From: Bdellovibrionales bacterium
GTDB lineage: Bacteria > Bdellovibrionota_G > JALEGL01 > JAGRAY01
Direction of reading: 5' to 3'
Length of the DNA stretch: 15,345 nt
Assembly (NCBI GenBank): GCA_020434375.1
Contig: JAGRAY010000026.1
Coordinates: forward strand, 1 to 15,345
Under the pieces are notes generated by a model. That model made no database searches. It worked only from the letters and a program-made list of their open reading frames with translations, and had not been told where the DNA came from. Of the stretch, positions 5,703 to 13,364 are shown one piece after another; the stretch's first letter is position 1; every line of letters begins with the position of its first letter. The position numbers and the translations under genes are program-made.

Positions 5703-7609
5703 GTGGCTCTTTCATAGTGATGATAGGTTTTCGTTGATTCCGGAATGTCATCCATGGTGGCTGGATAATTCTTTTGAGCTGCAGCTATTTTTTCGTAAGC
5801 TGTTTTATTAGTGACACCTTGACTGTCAAAGTTATTCAATAGTGTTCGAAGGGTTTCGCTTATTCGAAGTCCTTTGTCTATCCATTTTCGTGCTCTTCTT
5901 AAAGTCTGCACTTTTCCAAAATGATTCGTGTACGTGCCGCTTTTTTCAATACTACTTTCCAGAGGCAATACGTATTGAGCGTATTCATTCACATCAGACA
6001 AAGCCAGAGCACCTTGAACAAAAAATGTAGACTCTTTTGCCCGGCGTTCGGCCTGTGCAGTCAAGGGGCCAAAGTACAAAACGGCATCAAATGCGCTGTT
6101 ATAGAAATCATCGGAACTTCCCATTGACCCGTCCCATTGGTCTAAAATACCTCGATCATTTGACCCTGAGTGCAGTAATCCGATTTTCATAGAGGCATTG
6201 CGTGCAATATCAAAAAGACGCAAAAAGTCGGATTGCGTGACATGGCTTACAATCCTGTCGGAGATAAGAATATTCTGAATGGGCGTTTTTGCTAAAAACT
6301 CTGGTAACTCGTTAAAAAACGACGGCCACTTGGAAGCACGCACAACCTCTGACGCGATTGAATCAAGCTCTGAAACTTGATCATTAGCAATAACAAGGTT
6401 TAAAGCCTTTTCTCTGACAAGTCGGCGCAATCGAATCGAAAGCACAGGATGAGCATCGTCAATCGATTCTCCAATAATCATTACCGAAGAAGCATTTTCA
6501 ATATCATACGGAAAGTTCATTTCCTGATCAGACGTTTTTAATAATTTATAAATATCGTGCACATTGGAACTTATAGGCGCGAACAAACTGGCACCTTCTA
6601 TACTGTTTGCAAGTTGTTTCAATATAAAGATATCCTCATTGGTCATCGAACTGTGAGCCATGATTCCAACTTTCCATGAATCATTTGCTCTGAGTGTAGC
6701 AATAATTTCTTGCAACGCGCTAGCAGTAGCTACTTTATCAAAGGATTGATTCGTGCGCTTGAGAGCAGTCAGTACCAATGCTTCCTTATGATGGCGATGG
6801 ATACCAAAGCGACCCTTATCACAGAGCCACCATTCGTTAACCTCGGACTCAACGCGGGGGGTAAGCCGTAGCAATTGATCGTCTTTTTTCCATGCCTGAA
6901 CATTGCATCCAAGACTGCAATCTCCACATAACGTATTAACCGTCTTTAACTCCCAGGGTCTTGCTTTAAAGCGGTACTCGCGAGTCGTAAGTGCGCCAAC
7001 CGGACAAATATCTGCATAATTTCCGGTAAACTTTGAACTCAGTTTTTCTTCTTCCGGCACAAAAATTTCAGACTTGGATCCTCGGGCTGTAATTTGAAGC
7101 TCTTCATGCCCTGCAAGGTCTCGTCCAAACCGAACACATCGGCTGCAAAGCACACAACGCTCTTTGTCTAAAATAATATGGTCGCCAATAATTTCATGTT
7201 TGGGTTTATGATTTTTTTCAAAAGCATATCTCGTAGTGTTTTGGCCTGAGTCATACGTAAAGTTTTGAAGAGGACATTCCCCTCCCTTGTCACAAAATGG
7301 GCAATCTAGGGGATGATTGAGAAGAAAAAACTCCAGAACACCATTGCGTGCTTTTTCGACAGGTTCAGATTTTGTACGAACCACCATTCCATCTTTGGCA
7401 AAAAGATTACATGAAGTCGCAAGCTTAGGCATACCTTCAACTTCCACCAGACAAAGACGGCAGTTACCATCGATACCAATGCCAGGATGATAACAAAAGT
7501 GCGGGACTGAAATACCTTGATCGATGGAGACTTGCAAAATGGAATCTCCTTCGTTAACAGTCAGTTCTCGATCGTCGATATTAATTTTTATTTTTTTCTT
7601 TTCACTCAT
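5693..7609 (-). CDS. nuoG: NADH-quinone oxidoreductase subunit G (NuoG)
   Basis: 638 residues. The N-terminal 2Fe-2S domain (N1b) has Cys39, 50, 53 and 67. The His-Cys N5 site has His99, Cys103, 106 and 112. The N4 site has Cys152, 155, 158 and 202. A further four-cysteine site, Cys228, 231, 235 and 263 (CGDCSLGC ... WLCDKGRF), corresponds to the off-pathway N7 cluster found in some bacterial complexes. Residues about 275-560 form a divergent molybdopterin-oxidoreductase-like domain without evident cofactor motifs, as expected for NuoG. The protein is shorter than E. coli NuoG (about 900 residues). The ATG at 7609 follows GAGG. The gap from the NuoB-NuoD gene is 39 bp and the nuoI start overlaps by 10 bp. 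It passes electrons from NuoF to NuoI; NuoE/F are not encoded in the window. Confidence 0.95.
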   Translation of the reverse strand: MSEKKKIKINIDDRELTVNEGDSILQVSIDQGISVPHFCYHPGIGIDGNCRLCLVEVEGMPKLATSCNLFAKDGMVVRTKSEPVEKARNGVLEFFLLNHPLDCPFCDKGGECPLQNFTYDSGQNTTRYAFEKNHKPKHEIIGDHIILDKERCVLCSRCVRFGRDLAGHEELQITARGSKSEIFVPEEEKLSSKFTGNYADICPVGALTTREYRFKARPWELKTVNTLCGDCSLGCNVQAWKKDDQLLRLTPRVESEVNEWWLCDKGRFGIHRHHKEALVLTALKRTNQSFDKVATASALQEIIATLRANDSWKVGIMAHSSMTNEDIFILKQLANSIEGASLFAPISSNVHDIYKLLKTSDQEMNFPYDIENASSVMIIGESIDDAHPVLSIRLRRLVREKALNLVIANDQVSELDSIASEVVRASKWPSFFNELPEFLAKTPIQNILISDRIVSHVTQSDFLRLFDIARNASMKIGLLHSGSNDRGILDQWDGSMGSSDDFYNSAFDAVLYFGPLTAQAERRAKESTFFVQGALALSDVNEYAQYVLPLESSIEKSGTYTNHFGKVQTLRRARKWIDKGLRISETLRTLLNNFDSQGVTNKTAYEKIAAAQKNYPATMDDIPESTKTYHHYERATWR

Positions 7610-7648
7610 TCATGCCTCAATACTGTAACGACTCCCCATTAAAGTTTA

Positions 7649-9406
7649 TTATCGATCGCATTCTCCCATCACAGGGTCTAAACTCGCAATCACTGTTACG
7701 ACGTCCGCAATTTTCAAACCCGGCAATACTTCTGAAAGAACCTGAAGGTTTGTAAATGAAGGTGATTTAATACGCATACGCCAGGCTTTGGGGCTACCAT
7801 CAGAAATGACGTAAAATCCAAGCTCTCCTTTGGGAGATTCAATCGAGTGATAAGAATCACCAACAGGAGGTCGAAAACCACTGCCAATGATTTTAAAATG
7901 ATAAATAAGATCTTCCATACTGGAATAAACTTTATCTTTACTTGGAAGCACTACATCCGGAACATCAGATGCAATAGGCCCATCTGGAATATTTTTTAAA
8001 GCCTGTTCTAGAATTTTGATTGATTCCCGCATTTCCATCATTCGAATCATATAGCGGTCATACGAGTCGCCTGTAGTTCCAACTGGTATATCAAAGTCAA
8101 AATCGGAGTATGCCAAATATGGATGTGCTTTACGAATATCAAACGGCTCACCCGCTGCTCTCAAAATTGGTCCTGTAAGACCATATCGAAGGCACATATC
8201 TTTACTAATAATTCCGATGCCCTCGTTTCGCTGAACCCAAATGGGGTTTTTGTTCAAGAGTGCTTCAGTTTCATCCAAGGTTTTTTTGAGTCTAGGTAGA
8301 AATGACTGAAGATCTTCGGTCCAACCTTCAGGAATGTCTCTTGCCAGGCTTCCAATTCTTGTATAGCTGGTTGTCATGCGTGTACCCGCAAGACGCTCTT
8401 GAAACGTATAAATAACCTCTCTCTCTTTAAACGTATGAAAAAAGATAGAAGCAGCACCCAAGTCGACAGCATAGGTTCCAATGCTCAATAAATGAGCTGA
8501 GAGACGAGCAAGTTCACAACAAATCACGCGGATATATTTGTTACGAGGCGTGATTTCGATATCCATGAGTTTTTCAATAGCCATGGCATAAGCAACATTG
8601 TTTGATAACGGAGCCAGGTAGTCGAGTCTGTCGGTATATGGAATATATTGATGATAGGTGCGATGTTCACCAAGTTTTTCGTATCCTCTATGCAAATAGC
8701 CCACATGAGGATAGGCAGCTACAACATCTTCACCGTCAATCTCCAAAACAACACGCAAAACGCCGTGCGTACTGGGGTGCTGAGGCCCCATATTAAGCAT
8801 CAGCGTTTTTTCTTTGGTCGGCTTTTCAAGCGTTGGGACTGTCTTCATTTCGACGTCAGGTGAATAGGTCGTTGCACGAGATACGAGATTAATTTTTCTC
8901 GAAGCTTGAGCTTTCTTTTGGATTTGCATCAAAGCCCAAATCACCCCTTCGGGTCTTGGCGGGCATCCAGGTACATAAACATCTACGGGAATCACATGGT
9001 CAAGACCCTGAACTACAGGATAGCTATCAAACATGCCTCCCGTAATAAGGCACGCACCCATCGCTATAACCCATTTTGGTTCTGGCATTTGGTCGTAAAC
9101 CCTTCGAACCACCGGTGCCATCTTATGAGTTAAAGTTCCAGCCACAATCATAAGGTCTGCTTGACGAGGCGAAAACCGAAAAACCTCAGAGCCAAAGCGC
9201 GCCACATCAAATTTTGGCCCAACCATGGCCATCATTTCAATAGCACAGCAGGAAATCCCCATGGGCATAGGCCAAAGTGAGTTTTTACGTGCCATATTCA
9301 CCATATCTGCCAAACGAGTTGTGATGATTTCAACGCCGCCCTCGCTCTTATTGAGTTGAGGCTGGGTTTGCAAAGATGGTAAAGATTGTGCCATAAATTC
9401 CGGCAT
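7649..9406 (-). CDS. nuoBD: NADH-quinone oxidoreductase NuoB-NuoD fusion (no NuoC segment)
   Basis: 585 residues in one open frame. Residues about 25-172 are a complete NuoB with the N2 cluster ligands Cys53, Cys54 (GISCCAIEMM), Cys118 (MGACLITGG) and Cys148 (PGCPPRPEG). After a linker of some 28 residues (about 172-200), residues 201-585 are a full-length NuoD: NMGPQHPSTHGVLR (205-218), GYLHRGYEKLGEHRTY, TDRLDYL (the Tyr263 region of the quinone site) and the family C-terminus DPVMGECDR. NuoC (about 200 residues) is missing between them, unlike NuoCD or NuoBCD fusions. NuoB and NuoD together form the quinone-reducing end of the peripheral arm. The start could be M1 or M5; neither has a strong ribosome site. 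A TAGAAT at 9432-9427 is a possible -10 element. Assignment of both domains is secure. Confidence 0.95.
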   Translation of the reverse strand: MPEFMAQSLPSLQTQPQLNKSEGGVEIITTRLADMVNMARKNSLWPMPMGISCCAIEMMAMVGPKFDVARFGSEVFRFSPRQADLMIVAGTLTHKMAPVVRRVYDQMPEPKWVIAMGACLITGGMFDSYPVVQGLDHVIPVDVYVPGCPPRPEGVIWALMQIQKKAQASRKINLVSRATTYSPDVEMKTVPTLEKPTKEKTLMLNMGPQHPSTHGVLRVVLEIDGEDVVAAYPHVGYLHRGYEKLGEHRTYHQYIPYTDRLDYLAPLSNNVAYAMAIEKLMDIEITPRNKYIRVICCELARLSAHLLSIGTYAVDLGAASIFFHTFKEREVIYTFQERLAGTRMTTSYTRIGSLARDIPEGWTEDLQSFLPRLKKTLDETEALLNKNPIWVQRNEGIGIISKDMCLRYGLTGPILRAAGEPFDIRKAHPYLAYSDFDFDIPVGTTGDSYDRYMIRMMEMRESIKILEQALKNIPDGPIASDVPDVVLPSKDKVYSSMEDLIYHFKIIGSGFRPPVGDSYHSIESPKGELGFYVISDGSPKAWRMRIKSPSFTNLQVLSEVLPGLKIADVVTVIASLDPVMGECDR

Positions 9407-9463
9407 GTTTTACTTCATTTCGTCGTATTCTACAAATAAGTCAGACAGTGCGCGGTTCCTTTG

Positions 9464-10084
9464 TTAGCTATCTAACTGCCAGGAGCTTCCGTGCCCAGGA
9501 TGTACCCTGTCACCTTTGTTAAGCAACGCCTGATACGTAGACGAACTTAGCCGTTGAACTTCGTGGTTCCATGCTTTTGCTTCGCCGTAACAATGCTTTT
9601 CGCGATCCCACAAGTCTCCAACAAAGTGGTTTTTCTCAATCTTAAAACAACAGCTTCCCGGCGTGTGGCCTGGGGTCAGATGATAATTCACCACCAAGGA
9701 AGATCCTAGGGTGAACTGACCGCCTTGATCCATCAAAATCGACACCCTGGGGGATTTCACACCACAATACCCCTGGCTGTCTGCAAAACTTGGCAGCATT
9801 TGAACGAGATGAAGATCATCCCGAGCCAAATAGACAGACACTTTTCCTGATGTTTCAGACAATTCTGCGGCTCGTGCCACATGGCTTAAGTGCCCATGGG
9901 TTAACAAAATACCCACGAGCCGTGTTTGATATTTGGCTATTTGCTGTCGGCACCACTCCAAATGAAAACCGACATCAATAATCACAGCCTCATTCGCCGA
10001 TTCTAAACAAATAAAATACGTGTTTGGCAATTGCTCACTTGTCGAGCAAACAATTGTGACTCCCTTTGATCTCACCCTCGGCAC
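9464..10084 (-). CDS. Glyoxalase-II-like metallo-beta-lactamase-fold protein with altered metal motif
   Basis: 207 codons from GTG 10084, preceded by AAGGA ten bases upstream. A TTG start at 10105 would add seven residues but lacks a ribosome site. The fold motifs are in order: VIIDVG, LLTHGHLSHV, HLTPGHTPGSCCF, HFVGDLW and VHPGHGSSW. The usual HxHxDH reads His63-Gly-His65-Leu-Ser67-His68, so the metal-2 Asp ligand is Ser; His140, Asp157 and His198 are kept. Enzymes of this group hydrolyse thioesters, among other substrates. The substitution suggests one-metal binding, altered chemistry or loss of activity. No signal peptide. It is the first gene of the minus-strand cluster, 57 bp before the NuoB-NuoD fusion and divergent from the deoxyhypusine-synthase-like gene. 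Confidence 0.86.
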   Translation of the reverse strand: MPRVRSKGVTIVCSTSEQLPNTYFICLESANEAVIIDVGFHLEWCRQQIAKYQTRLVGILLTHGHLSHVARAAELSETSGKVSVYLARDDLHLVQMLPSFADSQGYCGVKSPRVSILMDQGGQFTLGSSLVVNYHLTPGHTPGSCCFKIEKNHFVGDLWDREKHCYGEAKAWNHEVQRLSSSTYQALLNKGDRVHPGHGSSWQLDS

Positions 10085-10173
10085 TTTAACATGATCCTTA
10101 AACAACTAAAATGCTTTCAATATCGCTCATTTTTTGTTTAATAGGTTTCTATTTTTTTTGACGACAAACATCG

Positions 10174-10187
10174 AAGGAGAGAACGTG
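10174..10187 (+). promoter_or_regulatory. Ribosome binding site deciding a GTG start
   Basis: AAGGAG at 10174-10179 is five bases before GTG at 10185. This supports GTG as the true start of the deoxyhypusine-synthase-like gene over the TTG 51 bases upstream, which has no such site and would add a phenylalanine-rich extension not expected in the family. Confidence 0.8.
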
Positions 10188-11156
10188 GCTGGTCCGATTT
10201 CAAATTTTATCACGCATCATTTTAGACATTTTAACGCTGCAACATTGGTCGATGCAGCTAAAGCCTACAAAACTCACCTCGACCAAGACGGAAAAATGTT
10301 CGTTACCCTTGCTGGCGCCATGAGTACTGCCGAGTTGGGCGTATCTTTAGCAGAGATGATACGCCAAGATAAAATCCATGGCATTTCTTGCACGGGAGCC
10401 AATCTAGAAGAAGACCTCTACAATTTGGTTGCTCACGACTTTTATGAAAGAATTCCAAAATATCGAGATCTCACAGCACAAGACGAAGAAAATCTTCTTA
10501 AAAGACATCTTAATCGTGTCACGGACACGTGCATTCCTGAGGAAGAAGCCATTCGAAGAATCGAAAAGTCCATTTTAGATGAATGGCAAAAAGCCGATCA
10601 AGAAAAACTAAGCTTCCTTCCCCACGAGTATTTTTATCGTATTATTCGCTCTGGAAAGCTTAAATCGCAATACCAAATTGACCCTAAACATTCTTGGCTG
10701 GTTGCAGCTTGTGAAAAAGATCTTCCTATTTTTGTTCCCGGTTGGGAAGATTCTACGACAGGAAATATTTACGCTTCAAAACTACTAGATGAAACCATCC
10801 TTCACGCAACCACCGTAAAATCTGGCATTCAATACATGGTCGAGCTTGCCAAATGGTACAGAGAAATCAGCAAAAAGCATTCTATAGGATTCTTCCAAAT
10901 TGGTGGTGGTATTGCAGGCGACTTTCCCATTTGTGTGGTGCCTATGCTTGAACAAGACCTCAAAGAGAAAACAAAACTGTGGGGGTATTTTTGTCAAATT
11001 GGAGATTCTACAACTAGCTACGGCTCTTACTCAGGTGCCGTTCCAAACGAAAAAATCACCTGGGGAAAACTAGGATCCAAAACCCCAAAATTCATGATTG
11101 AATCCGACGCCACGATCGTAGCCCCACTAATTTTTGCCTTTGTTTTAGATCAATGA
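10185..11156 (+). CDS. Deoxyhypusine synthase family protein (bacterial DHS-like)
   Basis: 323 codons from GTG 10185; the N-terminus (GPISNFITHHFRHFNAATLV) then aligns with the family's usual start. Hallmarks: LAGAMSTAELG (42-52), SCTGANLEED (68-77), PIFVPGWEDSTTGN, IGGGIAGDFPI and WGK with Lys295, equivalent to the lysine that forms the enzyme-imine intermediate in eukaryotic deoxyhypusine synthase. The eukaryotic enzyme moves the aminobutyl group of spermidine to eIF5A with NAD. Bacteria lack eIF5A, and related bacterial enzymes act in polyamine metabolism (homospermidine-type synthases), so a polyamine role is the likeliest inference. It is soluble and monocistronic; no clear promoter was seen in the 100-bp divergent gap. 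Confidence 0.92.
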   Translation: MAGPISNFITHHFRHFNAATLVDAAKAYKTHLDQDGKMFVTLAGAMSTAELGVSLAEMIRQDKIHGISCTGANLEEDLYNLVAHDFYERIPKYRDLTAQDEENLLKRHLNRVTDTCIPEEEAIRRIEKSILDEWQKADQEKLSFLPHEYFYRIIRSGKLKSQYQIDPKHSWLVAACEKDLPIFVPGWEDSTTGNIYASKLLDETILHATTVKSGIQYMVELAKWYREISKKHSIGFFQIGGGIAGDFPICVVPMLEQDLKEKTKLWGYFCQIGDSTTSYGSYSGAVPNEKITWGKLGSKTPKFMIESDATIVAPLIFAFVLDQ

Positions 11157-11389
11157 ATATGCCATGGGTGACATTTACTACCGAGAGCAATAAATAGTTA
11201 TACCTTTGCTTTCAGAAATGCCTTAAAAATAAGAGTGTCAACTTTGAAAATTTGTAGTGCTTACTGTCGTATTTTAAGTTTTAGTTGATACCGCATCCAA
11301 CAAATGCAAGATAGTTTGAAAATTCTGGAGATTAATTTATAAAGAGTGCCGTTCCAATTGCGAAAAATGCTACTACGAAATAAATCATT

Positions 11390-11418
11390 TTGATACTGTC
11401 ATACTTTGCATTGAAAAT
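11390..11418 (+). promoter_or_regulatory. Candidate promoter for the ABC exporter gene
   Basis: TTGATA (11390-11395; 5 of 6 to the -35 consensus) is followed after 17 bases by GAAAAT (11413-11418; 4 of 6). A small palindrome (arms GCATT/AATGC, 11408-11420) overlaps the putative -10 and could be an operator or chance. The rest of the gap (11157-11389) shows no convincing gene, RNA or terminator. Confidence 0.3.
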
Positions 11419-11444
11419 GCTTATTGTTTAAACGGGAAACTTCA

Positions 11445-13295
11445 ATGAAAATTGTTTACGCTCCCCTATCTCATGACCCAAAGGCGCCCCAATTACCGCG
11501 CCAACCTTTTCGCTTTGCTTTGTACTTCCTCAATTTTTACAAATGGCCGCTTTTTGCCATGTTTATCTTTGAGACAGGTCAAGCGTTTTGTCAGATCATG
11601 GTACCATACGCTATCAAGGAAATCATTGATCTTGGATCAACCCTGCGCGGTAGTTTTAGTCAGGCTCTTTTCCAGTTAAAACCGGCACTCATACTCTTTG
11701 TAAGCTTAAGTATTGGGATTCTTTTTTTTAGTCGCGCGAGTGGTGCTTTACTTGTTTTGGTAGGACCTTCTATGCGACGCAGAGTTCGACGAACTATTTT
11801 CAACTATTTACAATTTCACTCTCAAACATTTTTCATCAATAATTTTTCTGGTTCGCTTGCCAATCGCATTTCCGAAATCGCTCAAGGAGTAAATCACAGC
11901 GTTTGGACGATTCTTTTTGATTTTTGGCCGGTGATTGTCACATTCAGTACATCTCTCATCCTTATGTACAAAGTGTCTGTTGGCCTGGCTATTCCCTTAG
12001 GCATATGGACGATTGTGTATATTCTTGTATCTTTTTTATTGGCGACGCGATGTCAACAATATGCCAAGGACTTTGCTGCCACCCGCAGTATAGTCAGCGG
12101 AAAAATCGTAGACAGCGTCACTAATTCTCTCAATACAAAAATATTTGCAATGCTCGGTTATGAGAGAAGCTACTTAGATAACTATCTAAACATCGAGGTA
12201 GCAGCCGCTCGAAGAACATTTTGGTTTATGGAAGTCATGCGTTGGTTTCAATTTTTGGCCACCATGACATTGCAAGTTGGCGTAATTCTATTAGCTATGA
12301 AGTTTTGGTTGACCGGTCAGATATCGGTGGGATCCTTTGCGATGGTAACTAGCCTCGCGCTCATGGTTATTAATGATGCTCGTGGCTTAAGTCGACGCTT
12401 CCTCGAGTTTTTTGAATACATGGGTAATATTTCAGACGGCGTGAGTATTATTGTCCGCAACCACGACGTTGTGGATTCCCCCAATGCGAAACCTATTCAG
12501 ATCAGTCAAGGCGAAGTACTGTTTCGTGATGTAACTTTTGGCTACAGCCCTGATAGGCTCGTTTTTGAGCGTCTGAATATTCGGATTGGACCCGGTGAGC
12601 GCGTCGGCTTGGTAGGGTTTTCAGGTTCAGGCAAAACAACCTTCATCAATCTGATATTACGTATGTACGATGTCAATTCTGGAGCTGTGTTGATTGATGG
12701 CCAAAATATTTCAGAATATACACAGGACAGCTTGCGTGAGCAGGTGAGCATGATCCCGCAAGATCCCATGCTTTTTCACCGTTCGCTTTTGGACAATATT
12801 CGCTATGGTCGCCCCAATGCCACAGATGATGAGGTGTTTAGGGCAGCTAAAGCAGCGAGGGCACATGAATTCATTACTCAATTGTCCGATGGTTATGCAT
12901 CGTTAGTAGGTGAGCGAGGTGTAAAGTTGTCTGGTGGGCAACGGCAACGCATTGCGATCGCAAGAGCCATTTTAAAAAATTCTTCCATCTTAATATTGGA
13001 TGAAGCTACTTCGAGCTTGGATTCTGTGACAGAAAAAGCCGTTCAAAGTTCGTTTGAAAGTGTCATGAAAGGACACACGGTCATTGTGGTGGCTCATCGA
13101 CTCTCTACCATAGCTCAACTGGATCGAATTATCGTTTTCAATGAAGGACAGATTGTTGAGGATGGATCACATAAAACATTATTGGCTTTAAACGGGCACT
13201 ACGCTCGTCTTTGGAAAATGCAAGTCGGCGGATTTCTTCCTGAGACCGACGCAGGTTCTACTCATGACACACGCCGAACCCTAAACTCAGTTTAA
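11445..13295 (+). CDS. ABC exporter, fused membrane and ATP-binding domains (MsbA-like half-transporter)
   Basis: 616 residues from ATG 11445; an in-frame TTG at 11424 would add seven. The N-terminal half has six hydrophobic segments (roughly 36-55, 81-105, 155-174, 178-199, 269-286 and 293-310) as in type-1 exporter membrane domains. The nucleotide-binding domain contains Walker A GFSGSGKT (391-398), the Q-loop IPQDPMLF, the signature LSGGQRQRIAIARAIL (from 496), Walker B ILILDEATSSLD (515-526) and the H-loop His551 in VAHRLST. All catalytic residues are intact. It should act as a homodimer or with a partner encoded elsewhere in the inner membrane. The substrate (lipid, drug or peptide) cannot be told. 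No partner half-transporter or membrane-fusion gene is adjacent. Confidence 0.93.
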   Translation: MKIVYAPLSHDPKAPQLPRQPFRFALYFLNFYKWPLFAMFIFETGQAFCQIMVPYAIKEIIDLGSTLRGSFSQALFQLKPALILFVSLSIGILFFSRASGALLVLVGPSMRRRVRRTIFNYLQFHSQTFFINNFSGSLANRISEIAQGVNHSVWTILFDFWPVIVTFSTSLILMYKVSVGLAIPLGIWTIVYILVSFLLATRCQQYAKDFAATRSIVSGKIVDSVTNSLNTKIFAMLGYERSYLDNYLNIEVAAARRTFWFMEVMRWFQFLATMTLQVGVILLAMKFWLTGQISVGSFAMVTSLALMVINDARGLSRRFLEFFEYMGNISDGVSIIVRNHDVVDSPNAKPIQISQGEVLFRDVTFGYSPDRLVFERLNIRIGPGERVGLVGFSGSGKTTFINLILRMYDVNSGAVLIDGQNISEYTQDSLREQVSMIPQDPMLFHRSLLDNIRYGRPNATDDEVFRAAKAARAHEFITQLSDGYASLVGERGVKLSGGQRQRIAIARAILKNSSILILDEATSSLDSVTEKAVQSSFESVMKGHTVIVVAHRLSTIAQLDRIIVFNEGQIVEDGSHKTLLALNGHYARLWKMQVGGFLPETDAGSTHDTRRTLNSV

Positions 13296-13329
13296 TAAAA
13301 CATTCTTGAAAGACTCAGAGGCAAACAGT

Positions 13330-13359
13330 TTCGCGGACCTATGGGGGTCGTCCCGCGAA
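13330..13359. terminator. Inverted repeat between convergent genes, possible bidirectional terminator
   Basis: Arms TTCGCGGAC and GTCCCGCGAA (one bulged C) enclose a G-rich loop and lie between the 3' ends of the ABC exporter and the secreted-protein gene. No run of T follows on either strand, so if it terminates transcription it is not a classical intrinsic terminator. Confidence 0.45.
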
Positions 13360-13364
13360 TGATT

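Larger units (their letters stand above)
2025..10084 (-). other. Probable ten-gene operon carrying part of complex I
   Basis: All genes from 10084 down to 2025 are on the minus strand with junctions of 57 bp gap, 39 bp gap, 10 bp overlap, 4 bp (GTGA), 4 bp (ATGA), 8 bp gap, 4 bp (ATGA), 1 bp (TAATG) and 10 bp overlap. No terminator-like hairpin with a U-run was seen between them. Whether the first metallo-hydrolase gene shares the transcript, or a promoter precedes the NuoB-NuoD gene, cannot be decided from sequence. Confidence 0.7.

Noticed and set aside
9407..9463. Possible hidden nuoA or nuoC remnant upstream of the NuoB-NuoD fusion
   Set aside because: Only 57 bp are available, and no NuoA- or NuoC-like residues can be read in any frame.
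11331..11388. 18-codon hydrophobic minus-strand peptide beginning MIYFVVAFFAIG in the gap before the ABC exporter
   Set aside because: It looks like a tiny membrane peptide, but no ribosome site precedes it and the length is well within chance for AT-rich sequence.
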